Origin: Streptomyces candidus
GTDB lineage: Bacteria; Actinomycetota; Actinomycetes; Streptomycetales; Streptomycetaceae
Direction: 5' to 3'
DNA: 64,000 nucleotides
Assembly: GCF_014207445.1 (NCBI RefSeq)
Contig: NZ_JACHEM010000009.1
Location: forward strand, 62,001 to 126,000
The notes under the pieces are model-generated. The model was given only the letters and a program-made list of their open reading frames with translations. It had not been told where the DNA came from and did not search any database. Below, piece by piece: positions 57,001-64,000 of this stretch (positions are counted from its first letter, which is position 1; each line of letters starts with the position of its first letter). A program made the position numbers and the translations under genes.

Positions 57001-58539
57001 GGCGGGCGGCGGGCCCGTCGCGCATTGGCCACCGCGCCCGCCGCCGAAGCCGAAAGCCCACGTGGTCCGTTCGCGCTGCCGCCCGCCGAGGCCGACCGCC
57101 CGCCGGTCGCCCCGCCCGGCGACGTACCGCGGGAAGCCCACCGCGACCCGCAGCCGCCGATGGCGTCCGCCGCGCAACACGGCTGGCCCACGCCGTCCGG
57201 GCAAGTGGCCAATCCGGCACCGCAGCCGCTGCCCCTCCCGCAGGCACAGCCGCACGGCGAGGCGCAGCCGCAGCCGCTGCCCGCGGAGGCGACGCACTCG
57301 ACCCAGGGACGCGCCTTCAGCGTGCGGACGCTGGGTCAGGGCGCGCCGTTCGCGCAACACCTCACCCAGCAGCAGAACCAGACGCTGGGCTCGGGCCGTC
57401 GCCGCAGGCTCGCCACGCCCTCGCCGGACGAGCGTCCGGCGGCAGCGGCTCCCGAGACGAGCGCCCGCCCGCACCCGCAGGGCAGCCCGCAGCAGGGGCC
57501 GGTCGTCCCGCAGCAGGGCACTCACGCCCGGTCGGGCCCAGCAGGCACGGCGCAGCCCGGCACGCAGCAGTCCGGCGACCGTCAGGGCGACCCGCAGGCC
57601 GCGTCATCGACGCCGCTCCCGCAGCATCAGGCCCAGTCGCAGTCGCAGTCGCACCAGCAGGCGCACCAGCAGCTCATCCAGACGCCGACCGAGGGCCGCG
57701 CGTACGCCATAGACGCTCCCGACGAGGGCAGTGAGGGCCCGGAGCCGCTGGACGGTCCCAACGGGGCCGTGGAGGTCGCCAACCGGCCCGTTCCGCACCC
57801 GGTCGACGACGAGCTGCCTCCGGAGCCGCTCGACAACCCGCGCCGTCTCCTCGTCTGGCCGGCGCCCGACGTCTCCACCGAGCAGGCGCTCAGCGACCGC
57901 GGCTACCGGCCGGTGATCGTGCACTCCCGCGAGGAGGTCGACGCGCAGATCGCCGCCTTCCCTGCCGCACTGTTCGTGGATCCGCTGACCGGGCCGATCA
58001 CCCGCACCGCGCTGCAGTCGTTGCGCCAGGCGGCCGTCGCGGCGGAGGTTCCGGTGCTGGTCACGGCCGGTCTCGGGCAGGCGACGCGGGAGGCCGCGTA
58101 CGGCGCGGACCCGGCGGTGCTGCTCAAGGCGCTCGCCCCGCGCGACAGCGAGCAGCACCCGCCGCGTGTCCTGCTGATCGAGGAGCACGAGGAGATCGCG
58201 CTCGCGCTGACGGCCACCCTGGAGCGGCGCGGGATGCAGGTTGCCCGCGCGTCCGACGACACCGAGGCCGTCCATCTCGCGACCCAGATGCGACCGAACC
58301 TGGTCGTCATGGATCTGATGCTGGTGCGCCGCCGCAGGGCGGGCATCGTCGACTGGCTGCGCGCCAACGGGCAGTTGAACCGGACTCCGCTGGTCGTCTA
58401 CACGTCCGCCGGTCTCGACCAGTCCCAGCTGCCCCGGCTGTCCTCCGGCGAGACCGTCCTCTTCCTCGCAGAACGTTCCACGAGCGCCGAGGTGCAGGGC
58501 CGGATCGTCGACCTGCTGGCGAAGATCGGCACCAACTGA
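54061..58539 (+). CDS. Giant PAS-PAS hybrid sensor with degenerate kinase core and receiver domain
   Basis: A 1492-residue cytoplasmic protein. There are two PAS domains (about residues 10-150 and 155-285) and a short coiled coil. The histidine-kinase-like segment is degenerate: the usual SHELRTPL box reads GGSLRGPL (near residue 315), so the phosphorylated His is Gly. The ATPase part lacks the N-box Asn and has GGDPVHAPIVRGIVDAHGG for the G2 region. A ~650-residue disordered Ala/Pro/Gln-rich region (about 530-1230) follows, with six GRRxRR motifs. It ends with a degenerate receiver and a receiver-like domain (about 1370-1490) that keeps VVMDLML but lacks the conserved Lys. GTG 54061 sits behind AGGAAGGA. 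Probably a signalling scaffold. Confidence 0.88.
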   Translation: MSSRPSRGAARLAAILDALPDGLLLVNCNGTVVNANTIALETFETPGTALVGRGLLDLLPEFDSRLIPGSMRRPAHADAQGRTKPTRMTARRTDGTEFPVEVTSANLEDGRDAFSADRPTGSSSLTGDELLMLVVRDLSGTVDTEAELARSQRQTEMILRAASEGVVGTDTDGRIVLANPAAAQILGFRASDLGGKELHTLAVHSRADGTPFPYEESPLADTLKSGRKHRVRGQVLWAKNGKAVPVDLTTAPVRDGEQLVGAVMTFTDRRAYDELVAQHAEELAATRERYDAEVAFGQERYEELAGRHAQLSAVLGGSLRGPLEELRGELGTLASDPAGQLWPEANQILHHLAAGYARMTTLVDNVLGFQRLASGAEPLVKTNVLVDGIIGAAVEGAVELIGPGRAQFAVHAPTIEAEVDGGRLATALAHLVADVAGVDSTGKAPAAAAAGGNVDSTIVVAAALRGEVVRFEVRGPYEGGDPVHAPIVRGIVDAHGGMLQTIEVPGMSGSAYVLEVPLGAGSGVVEAPAADAVAAAAAARPASGRDPGTGGPAGAGASGPATSGAGVPSAEGGEPSAGSAEQGGGRRGRRASTDAFLDVGLAGGSPAVGSVPGAGDGSGAADIAQSPQAAPTAQAAQAAPSGRRRARRGPGDEQQELIPAQGTGEGSGGAGGGGTGRRRGRPSPTEGPGTAGDATHGAAGSEGAASGDGAAASPGTPGAGRAPGAGGVPGGQELALAGPARSPGAPGVPVGEPLDPSAEARRNPSEGSVVTAGEGAVERAALGAPVPPQGVPQEAPQGSQQALSHGVVPPQGPPRTGETQPTSGRRARRTGGPMPALPPAQSSHEAPSSAPETVAGTGSTDAGTSGAGVLDGCGSAHGTGHARNGADTRTGSVPAPAPHDRRPPGSDASAMPGGVGGTPAGGVEQPGQDTSGQGASGIPAQDTSGGGQVLASAGAAQQHGQAYGPVPAQAPAQGQSQGTAGGRRARRALATAPAAEAESPRGPFALPPAEADRPPVAPPGDVPREAHRDPQPPMASAAQHGWPTPSGQVANPAPQPLPLPQAQPHGEAQPQPLPAEATHSTQGRAFSVRTLGQGAPFAQHLTQQQNQTLGSGRRRRLATPSPDERPAAAAPETSARPHPQGSPQQGPVVPQQGTHARSGPAGTAQPGTQQSGDRQGDPQAASSTPLPQHQAQSQSQSHQQAHQQLIQTPTEGRAYAIDAPDEGSEGPEPLDGPNGAVEVANRPVPHPVDDELPPEPLDNPRRLLVWPAPDVSTEQALSDRGYRPVIVHSREEVDAQIAAFPAALFVDPLTGPITRTALQSLRQAAVAAEVPVLVTAGLGQATREAAYGADPAVLLKALAPRDSEQHPPRVLLIEEHEEIALALTATLERRGMQVARASDDTEAVHLATQMRPNLVVMDLMLVRRRRAGIVDWLRANGQLNRTPLVVYTSAGLDQSQLPRLSSGETVLFLAERSTSAEVQGRIVDLLAKIGTN

Positions 58540-58616
58540 GGCCGTTTGCCCCGGTGGCCCGCTTCCCCGCGGTCCACGGTCCCTGCGGCCGTGCCAACAG
58601 GCCTCAGGCAGCGGAT

Positions 58617-58630
58617 GTTTCACGTGAAAC
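58617..58630. other. parS: parS centromere site
   Basis: GTTTCACGTGAAAC, an exact parS match, lies 78 bp after the hybrid sensor stop codon. Unlike the next copy, its flanks are not palindromic beyond the 14 bp. Confidence 0.92.
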
Positions 58631-58658
58631 GGGCAGCAGAGGCTGCACGAGAACCCGG

Positions 58659-58690
58659 CGGTGGGATGTTTCACGTGAAACATCCCACCG
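58659..58690. other. parS: parS centromere site in a 32-bp palindrome
   Basis: An exact GTTTCACGTGAAAC core (58668-58681) is extended to a perfect 32-bp palindrome 20 bp before the end of the convergent acyl-CoA ligase gene. It can serve both as ParB site and as a bidirectional terminator. Confidence 0.93.
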
Positions 58691-58710
58691 CCCGACTCAC
58701 GGCCGTACGA

Positions 58711-60357
58711 CTACAGCTGCGTGACGTCCAGCTGTCCGTCCGCGTAGCTCTTGCGGATCACCTTCTTGTCGAACTTGCCGACGCTCGTCTTCGGCACCGC
58801 GGGGATCAGCGCCCACCGCTCGGGCAGCTGCCACTTGGCCACCGACCGGGCGAGGAAGTCGCGCAGATCGGCGTACGAGGCGGTGGCGCCCTCCTTGAGA
58901 ACGACGGTGGCCAGCGGGCGCTCGCCCCACCTGTCGTCCGGCACGGCGACCACCGCTGCCTCAGCGACCTCGGGGTGCGCCATCAGCGCGTTCTCCAGGT
59001 CGACACTGGAGATCCATTCGCCGCCGGACTTGATGACGTCCTTGGCACGGTCGGTGAGAGTCAGATAGCCGTCCGGGCTGATCACGCCGACATCGCCGGT
59101 CTTGAGCCAGCCGTCCTCGCTGAACTTGTCGTCGGGCCGGAAGTCCTCACCGCCGGCACCGCCGTAGTATCCGCCCGCGATCCACGGGCCGCGCACCTCC
59201 AGTTCGCCGGCGGACTCGCCGTCCCACGGGAGCGTGTCACCCGCAGGCCCCGACAGCCGGGCCTCGACGCCCAAGGGGAAACGGCCCTGGGTGATGCGGT
59301 ACGGCCATTCCTGCTCGGGGGTGAGGCCGTACGGCGGATGCGCCATCGTGCCCAGCGGGGAGGTCTCGGTCATGCCCCACGCGTGGCACAGCCGGACGCC
59401 CAGCTTGTCGTATGCCTCCATGAGGGCCGGCGGACAGGCCGCCCCTCCGATGGTGACCTGGGACATCGAACTGAGGTCGCGCGGGTTCGCGGTGACCTCG
59501 GCGAGCAGGCCCTGCCAGATGGTCGGCACGGCGGCGGCGTGCGTGGGTCGTTCGCGCTCGATCATCTCGGCGAGCGGGGCGGGCTGGAGGAAGCGGTCGG
59601 GCATCAGCATGTTGATGCCGGTCATGAAGGTGGCGTGCGGCAGTCCCCACGCGTTCACATGGAACTGGGGCACGACCACCAGAGTGGTGTCCTTTTCAGT
59701 CAGCCCCATCGACTCGGCCATGTTGACCTGCATCGAGTGCAGGTAGATCGAACGGTGCGAGTACGCGACGCCCTTGGGGTCGCCGGTGGTGCCCGAGGTG
59801 TAGCAGAGGGCGGCGGCGGAGCGCTCGTCGATCTCCGGCCAGTCGTACGTCGTGGGACGGTCCGCGATCAGTTCCTCGTACTCGTGGACGCGCGGCGTAC
59901 ATCCGTCGAGGAGGGAGCGGTCGCCGGGGCCGGCGACGACCACGTGCTCGACGGTCGGCAGGTGGGGGAGAAGCGGGGCCAGGAGGGGGAGGAGCGAGCC
60001 GTTGGCCACGACGACACGGTCGGCGGCGTGGTTGACGATCCAGATCAACTGCTCGGCGGGCAGCCGGAGGTTGAGGGTGTGCAGGACGGCTCCCATGGAG
60101 GGAATCGCGAAGTACGCCTCGACGTGCTCGCTGTTGTTCCACATCAGGGTCGCGACCCGCTGGTCGCCGACGACACCCAGTTCGTCGCGCAGGGCGTTGG
60201 CGAGGCGGGTGGCGCGTTCACCGATCTCCGCGAAGCTGCGGCGCTCTGGCTCGGCCTCGCCGGTCCAGGTCGTGACCTGTGATTTTCCGTGGATGGTCAT
60301 CCCGTGCTTCAGGATGCGGGTCACGGTCAGCGATACGTCCTGCATGGTGCTGAGCAC
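58711..60357 (-). CDS. Acyl-CoA ligase (AMP-forming, medium/long-chain type)
   Basis: A 548-residue adenylate-forming enzyme that activates a fatty acid with ATP and CoA. Core motifs: P-loop LCYTSGTTGDPKGVAYSHRS (about residues 185-204), HAWGMTETSP, the motif GYLTLTDRAKDVIKSGGEWIS, and the catalytic Lys in KTSVGKFDKKVIRK near the end. Length and motifs match FadD-type ligases. GTG 60357 has GGGAGG 6 nt upstream; ATG 60345 is the alternative. A dyad 76 bp upstream suggests fatty-acid-linked regulation. Convergent with the hybrid sensor across two parS sites. Confidence 0.94.
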   Translation of the reverse strand: MLSTMQDVSLTVTRILKHGMTIHGKSQVTTWTGEAEPERRSFAEIGERATRLANALRDELGVVGDQRVATLMWNNSEHVEAYFAIPSMGAVLHTLNLRLPAEQLIWIVNHAADRVVVANGSLLPLLAPLLPHLPTVEHVVVAGPGDRSLLDGCTPRVHEYEELIADRPTTYDWPEIDERSAAALCYTSGTTGDPKGVAYSHRSIYLHSMQVNMAESMGLTEKDTTLVVVPQFHVNAWGLPHATFMTGINMLMPDRFLQPAPLAEMIERERPTHAAAVPTIWQGLLAEVTANPRDLSSMSQVTIGGAACPPALMEAYDKLGVRLCHAWGMTETSPLGTMAHPPYGLTPEQEWPYRITQGRFPLGVEARLSGPAGDTLPWDGESAGELEVRGPWIAGGYYGGAGGEDFRPDDKFSEDGWLKTGDVGVISPDGYLTLTDRAKDVIKSGGEWISSVDLENALMAHPEVAEAAVVAVPDDRWGERPLATVVLKEGATASYADLRDFLARSVAKWQLPERWALIPAVPKTSVGKFDKKVIRKSYADGQLDVTQL

Positions 60358-60432
60358 GGCGTCCTCCCGGTGGGCGCGCGAATGGCACGTGGCACTGAAA
60401 CGTCGTCAGTGCGTGTCTGGCCGATTCTGCGC

Positions 60433-60450
60433 ACATACCCAGCGGTATGT
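60433..60450 (-). promoter_or_regulatory. Operator-like dyad upstream of the acyl-CoA ligase
   Basis: ACATACC-cagc-GGTATGT: perfect 7-bp arms with a 4-bp spacer, 76-93 bp before the start codon, the size and spacing of a TetR-family operator. Confidence 0.6.
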
Positions 60451-60514
60451 CACTACCCGGAGGTGATCTGAGGAGAAACCGCGGGTGGCCCGGGGCAGGG
60501 AGGACAGGCGGGCG

Positions 60515-61096
60515 TCAGCGGACCGGGGTCAGCTCCGGGTCCTCCCGGAGTTTGCCCAGCGCACGGGAGACCGCGCTCTTGACGGTGCCGACGGACACGC
60601 CGAGAACCTCGGCGGTCTGCACCTCGCTCAGATCCTCGTAGTACCTGAGAACGACCATCGCCCGCTGGCGGTCGGGGAGCTTCATGACCGCGCGCCACAT
60701 CGCGTCGTGCAGCACCTGCTGTTCGGCGGGATCCTGGACGGGCGCTGCGGTGGAGCCGGTGCTGCTCGGCTCGGGCAGTTCCTCGCAGGCGAACTCGTCG
60801 ACCTTGCGCTTGCGCCACTGCGAGGTGCGGGTGTTGACCAGCGCCCGGCGGACGTAGCCGTCGAGGGCGCGGTGGTCCTCGATGCGCTCCCAGGCCACGT
60901 ACGTCTTGGTCAGCGCGGTCTGCAGCAGGTCCTCGGCGTCGCACGGGTTCGCGGTCAGCGAGCGCGCGGTGCGCAGCAGGACCGGCCCGCGGGCCCGGAC
61001 GTAACTGGAGAACGACGGGTATCCGGTGAAGGAGGCGGCGTGCCCGGCATGCCCGGTGGCGGCCTTGGATGCGCTGGTGCAGACAGGCGTGGTCAT
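60515..61096 (-). CDS. SigE-family ECF RNA polymerase sigma factor
   Basis: A 193-residue ECF sigma factor. Region 2 is RTARSLTANPCDAEDLLQTALTKTYVAWERIEDHRALDGYVRRALVNT. Region 4 is LPDRQRAMVVLRYYEDLSEVQTAEVLGVSVGTVKSAVSRALGKLRE. This pattern fits the actinobacterial 'SigE family' (including AntA-type factors). No anti-sigma gene is adjacent. The ~70-residue stretch between regions is acidic. ATG 61096 is where homology starts, although the open frame continues 348 codons upstream as a shadow of the next gene. Confidence 0.92.
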   Translation of the reverse strand: MTTPVCTSASKAATGHAGHAASFTGYPSFSSYVRARGPVLLRTARSLTANPCDAEDLLQTALTKTYVAWERIEDHRALDGYVRRALVNTRTSQWRKRKVDEFACEELPEPSSTGSTAAPVQDPAEQQVLHDAMWRAVMKLPDRQRAMVVLRYYEDLSEVQTAEVLGVSVGTVKSAVSRALGKLREDPELTPVR

Positions 61097-61305
61097 GTGT
61101 TCCACGCTAGAAGCGACGGCCGTTCCGGGGATCGGTCCCAGGTCCCGAAGCCGTGTCCGCCTCAGGTTGTAGGGGTGGGGCGGGCCCCACCTCCTGAAGG
61201 TGGAGAGGCACCCGGGGACCCTCAGGGTCGGGACGCCTTCCGGATGAGGGTCGCCCCGGGTGCGGAGGCGGGTACGGCCCGGAGCCGATCCCGCAGGCCG
61301 ACGTC

Positions 61306-62304
61306 TCACTCCCAGGTGCGGGCCACCAGTGCGTCGACCCGGTTGCGGTCGATGTTGAGGCGGTGGCCGCCGTGCGTCTCGCGCACATTGCCCACGTACT
61401 GGTGGATACGGCGGTGCGGCATCCAGGCGCGGCGGTTCAGCGACGGCTCGTGCTGCACCGAGGGCGGCACCTTCCAGCGGGCGAACCACATGGCAGTGGG
61501 CAGGTCTTTGATCCCGGCCTTGCGCGCCCACTCCATGTGCCGCACACCCGAGCTCGCGCTGCTGTAGTAGCCGGGGATGTAGCGGTGGCGGCGGATCTCG
61601 CGGTTCCAGCCGCGCACGAAGGTCAGGGTCCGGTCCGCGCACGCCTTGTTCCGCAGGTCGTACGCCTCGATGTCGAGGTACAGCGTGCTGCCGGGGATCA
61701 TGCGGTGCCACCTGGCGCGTTTCACGGCGTCGCGTGCCTCCCGGACACCCTGCTTCCAGGGGGCGCGGCCGATGGCGTACCTGCGCTTGTCGCGGGCGTG
61801 CACGCACGGCGACTGGGAACCGACGTACACCGGGAGCAGGAACCAGCCCATCCGGTCGACCGCGGTGATCCACTGCTTGTTCAGGTTCTTCTGGCGCGGG
61901 CAGCCACGGCCGCGACCACCGAAATAGATACCGACGGCTCGGTAGGGGGAGGCCCGCCGCCACGCCCTCATGGTGGCGAGCGAAGGGGCCTCGCAGGTGT
62001 CGAAGCCCCAGCCGTTGAAATGCACGGGCTTCCCGGAACCGGCCGCACGGTGGAACTGCGGTGCGACCCTGGCGTCCGCCGCCACCGCGGACCCGGTCGG
62101 CCAACCGCCGTCCGCCCCCACCGTGGCGCCCGCCACCCAACGGTCGTCAACCGCCGCCGCGGTTTCCACCGGCACACTGTCCGCCGACGCTTCGACGGGG
62201 GGCAGTACGAGCGCGGCGAGCATCGCGGTGAACGCACCCGCGAACCCCAGCGCCCGCCCGGGCGACCATTGTCGTACGTACGCAGAGAGTCTGATTCGGT
62301 ACAT
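61306..62304 (-). CDS. Secreted DUF1906 (glycosidase-like) protein
   Basis: A 332-residue secreted protein. The signal sequence covers residues ~1-40 (LGFAGAFTAMLAALVLPPVEASA). The mature DUF1906 domain resembles a GH25-like TIM barrel: HFNGWGFDTCEAPSLATMRAW, YRAVGIYFGGRGRGC, WFLLPVYVGSQSPC, the acidic pair TLYLDIEAYD, RRHRYIPGYYSSASSG and AMWFARW. Catalytic acids of lysozyme-type enzymes would sit at LDIEAYD. It is therefore a candidate peptidoglycan hydrolase, but activity of this family is unproven. ATG 62304 starts the signal peptide; the frame opens 12 codons earlier. Confidence 0.88.
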   Translation of the reverse strand: MYRIRLSAYVRQWSPGRALGFAGAFTAMLAALVLPPVEASADSVPVETAAAVDDRWVAGATVGADGGWPTGSAVAADARVAPQFHRAAGSGKPVHFNGWGFDTCEAPSLATMRAWRRASPYRAVGIYFGGRGRGCPRQKNLNKQWITAVDRMGWFLLPVYVGSQSPCVHARDKRRYAIGRAPWKQGVREARDAVKRARWHRMIPGSTLYLDIEAYDLRNKACADRTLTFVRGWNREIRRHRYIPGYYSSASSGVRHMEWARKAGIKDLPTAMWFARWKVPPSVQHEPSLNRRAWMPHRRIHQYVGNVRETHGGHRLNIDRNRVDALVARTWE

Positions 62305-62344
62305 ATGGTGAGCTAACGGCCATTCGGTCGCGGAGTCCACGACT

Positions 62345-62689
62345 CACGCCGTACGGACAGCGATCCGCCCCCAGGATCAACCCGGATGTGGGAACCCCGG
62401 TCCCGGCCGTCACCAACATCCGCCCCACACCCGGCACCTGATTGACCGACGCACCCCGGACCTGGCGGACCGCCTCCGCGATCCCGTTCATCCCGTACAG
62501 GTAGGCCTCCACGAGATGGCCGCCGTGCGTGTTGAGCGGCAGCCCGTCCGCCGCCACGAAGTCCGCCGCCCCGCCCGGCCCGCAGAAGCCGTACTCCTCC
62601 CACTGCATCAGCACGAACGGTGTGAAGTGGGATGTCATGGTCCGAGCCACTCCCGAGGTGACCGCCACCCGCCCCTCGTACTGCTTCAA
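62345..62689 (-). pseudogene. Remnant of a thiolase/lipid-transfer (acetyl-CoA acetyltransferase-like) gene
   Basis: Only the C-terminal third of a thiolase-fold protein remains. It reads HFTPFVLMQWEEYGFCGPGG, then LPLNTHGGHLVEAYLYGMNG and VPGVGRMLVTAGTGVPTSGL. Intact relatives are near 390 residues, while this frame opens only ~20 codons before the homology, and after GLILG it runs on into unrelated sequence of the DUF1906 gene. No upstream part is found in the next 300 bp. It is a truncated, presumably inactive fragment. Confidence 0.78.
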
Positions 62690-62927
62690 ACGGGCTGCGA
62701 AGCTTCTGAGTCCCCCCTCGTCGCCGCTTCCCGCACTGGACTGCGCGCCCCCGGGGTGTCCCCCTCCGCATTCGGCCCTCGGCTCCCGTACCCGACGCGG
62801 GGCGGGCCCTCAAGACTCGCAGCACAGCCTTCTGACTGTCTGTCAGTCCTGCGAGCCATGTCGAGGTTGCCGTCACCGCGCCCGGAACAGCCCGATCCGC
62901 CGGATCGGGCGCAGCCGGACACGAAAA

Positions 62928-62969
62928 ACTGCCTGTACGGCGGCGCCGAAGCACCGCCGTACAGGCAGT
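62928..62969 (-). terminator. Terminator of the NepA-like gene
   Basis: A 16-bp perfect stem around a 10-nt loop, followed on the minus strand by TTTTTCG; 41 bp after the stop at 63010. Confidence 0.93.
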
Positions 62970-63009
62970 CATTCACCCCGCAGCACAGCCCCTCATCAGG
63001 CCGCGCCGA

Positions 63010-63321
63010 CTACCAGAGGGGGAAGAAGTTCACCGCGACGTTGGAGTTGCCCTGGTTGATGGCCGTGAAGCCGGAGCCGTTCACGCTGGCGTTGTTGCTC
63101 TGGTTCGAGGCGCCGGCACCGTTCGCCACCTGCTGCGTGGTGGTGGAGTTGCCGTTGTTCGTGCCGCCCACGCCGCTGCCGGCGATGGTGGCGACAGCCG
63201 CGTTCGATCCGTCGTCCGCGAAGGAACCGTTGTCGGCGACTGCCACCCCGGTGAACAGGGCGGCGGCGAGCGGGAGAGCAGCAACAGCGGCGACAACGCG
63301 GGCGTTACGGATGCTTGCCAT
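63010..63321 (-). CDS. nepA: NepA/chaplin-like small secreted wall protein
   Basis: A 103-residue secreted protein. The signal peptide covers residues 1-29 (VVAAVAALPLAAALFTGVAVA). The mature part is rich in Asn, Ser, Gly and Thr (GTNNGNSTTTQQVANGAGAS, NQSNNASVNGSGFTAINQGN) and ends SNVAVNFFPLW. Repeated N-x-S/T-x-x-N patterns resemble amyloid-forming surface proteins. By location and features it corresponds to NepA of S. coelicolor, a spore-wall protein under SigN control (sigN is at 22.5 kb here). The start ATG 63321 has GGAGGAATTGAC before it. The assignment to nepA rests on memory of that locus. Confidence 0.7.
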   Translation of the reverse strand: MASIRNARVVAAVAALPLAAALFTGVAVADNGSFADDGSNAAVATIAGSGVGGTNNGNSTTTQQVANGAGASNQSNNASVNGSGFTAINQGNSNVAVNFFPLW

Positions 63322-63624
63322 GTCAATTCCTCCAGGAACTGGTAAATACGGCTGGTTCCAAGGCAGTTGGCCGACCGCCTCGGCTGGTGACGACGTCGCC
63401 CCATCAGACTCGCCCACCGAATCCCCGGCGAACCACCCATCGCGCTCTTATTCACACTCAAGCGTGATGATTTGTCGATAAACCCCCAAGTAGCCGCCAA
63501 ATCGCTCTTGTCATGCACAATTGGTCCACACAATCCAATAACCGCATAAGGAAAAGCGTTCCGGCAGATTTCCGGCCAATTTTTACCGCTTCCCTTATTC
63601 GAACGTCCGTACGACGATGGAGCC
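63322..63624. other. AT-rich divergent promoter region of the NepA-like and prim-pol genes
   Basis: About 300 bp, clearly richer in A and T than the rest of the window, notably 63440-63600. It includes ATTG-gtccaca-CAAT (63520-63534), a short dyad. Such regions are typical of developmental promoters. No gene is supported. Confidence 0.45.
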
Positions 63625-64000
63625 ATGGCCACTCCCGACCGGCTCACCGCCACCCTGGCCCTCGCCCACGCCCTCTCCGCGGCGGAGCGCGGTCTGCCCG
63701 TCATCCCCCTGTCCCGCAGCAAACTTCCGGCTCTGCGCTCGCCGCACCACGAGGAGCGCGACACCAGCGCCGACACCCCGTCCGCCCCTCCCTGCCGCGG
63801 CGAGTGCGGGCTCCCGGGCCACGGCGTGCACGACGCCTCGACCGACCCGGCCGTCGTCCGCGCACTGTTCGCCGCCGCGCCACGGGCCGCCGGCTACGGC
63901 ATCGCCTGCGGCCGCCCGCCGCACCACCTCATCGGCATCGACCTCGACACCAAGCACGGCGCCGACCCGACCGCGGCTCTCGGACGCCTGGCCCGCGAGC
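63625..64000 (+). CDS. Prim-pol domain protein, 5' part (runs off the window)
   Basis: The frame from ATG 63625 stays open to the window end (125 codons). Sequence: ALAHALSAAERGLPVIPLSR, SKLPALRSPHHEERDTSADTP, then a Cys pair in CRGECGLPGHGVHD, and YGIACGRPPHHLIGIDLDTK with the metal-binding DLD of archaeo-eukaryotic primase/polymerase domains. The same domain opens the element's replication protein at 49604, but the two are not close. Here it is chromosomal, divergent from the NepA-like gene; no other mobile-element gene is in view. It could belong to another element beyond the right edge. Confidence 0.85.
   Translation, partial: MATPDRLTATLALAHALSAAERGLPVIPLSRSKLPALRSPHHEERDTSADTPSAPPCRGECGLPGHGVHDASTDPAVVRALFAAAPRAAGYGIACGRPPHHLIGIDLDTKHGADPTAALGRLARE

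Overview
The window is high-GC actinobacterial chromosome, almost certainly Streptomyces. The evidence is frequent GTG starts, strong third-position GC, a tandem sigF/sigN-type sigma factor pair, an LAxTG (class E) sortase substrate, F420-dependent and GAF-ANTAR proteins, and three copies of the Streptomyces parS site GTTTCACGTGAAAC. In Streptomyces parS sites cluster around oriC, so the window probably lies in the central core. From memory, the order purD-dnaX ... upp ... sigF-sigN ... matches S. coelicolor. No search was possible here, so every family name comes from reading the protein sequences.

Left core (1-24 kb). A partial gene leaves the left edge. Next come a membrane protein shaped like an M48 peptidase but lacking HExxH, then purD, dnaX, the SRP RNA and tRNA-Ser(GGA). 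These are followed by a sensor-domain membrane protein, a LAATG wall-anchored protein, a secreted M28 peptidase, an ECF41/SigJ sigma factor, a VOC protein, a HerA-like ATPase, a LytR_C protein, upp, the tadA pair, tRNA-Ser(CGA), small membrane and Dabb proteins, and sigF-sigN.

Middle (24-39 kb). A MarR-MFS-YceI locus has paired operator-like repeats. Its MFS transporter is fused to three beta-sandwich repeats and keeps a strong internal ribosome-binding site. Then come two GAF-ANTAR antiterminator-type proteins, a STAS protein, an MFS-TetR operon with a clear operator, an orphan OmpR-type regulator with decayed tandem copies of its own 3' end, an LLM oxidoreductase, an amidohydrolase, a BRO-like protein and a DUF2797 protein.

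Integrated element (39.30-53.24 kb). A 13.9-kb integrative element is bounded by a 46-bp direct repeat of the 3' part of tRNA-Arg(ACG). A tyrosine recombinase lies beside the intact tRNA. The element encodes a prim-pol/P-loop replication protein, a candidate origin (nine GTGGAC/GTCCAC boxes around an AT-rich core), excisionase-like and XRE regulators, a DUF6907/DUF2637-like membrane operon and many small zinc-ribbon proteins. Most junctions are 4-bp GTGA/ATGA overlaps. I see no TraB/FtsK-type translocase, relaxase or phage structural gene, so it looks like a replicating but non-self-transmissible element or a satellite.

Right core (53.2-64 kb). This holds tRNA-Arg and tRNA-Ser(GCT), a 1492-residue hybrid sensor protein whose kinase core appears dead, and two parS palindromes. 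Beyond these are an acyl-CoA ligase with a promoter dyad, a SigE-family sigma factor, a DUF1906 protein, a thiolase remnant, a NepA/chaplin-like secreted protein, and the start of a second prim-pol gene that runs off the right edge.
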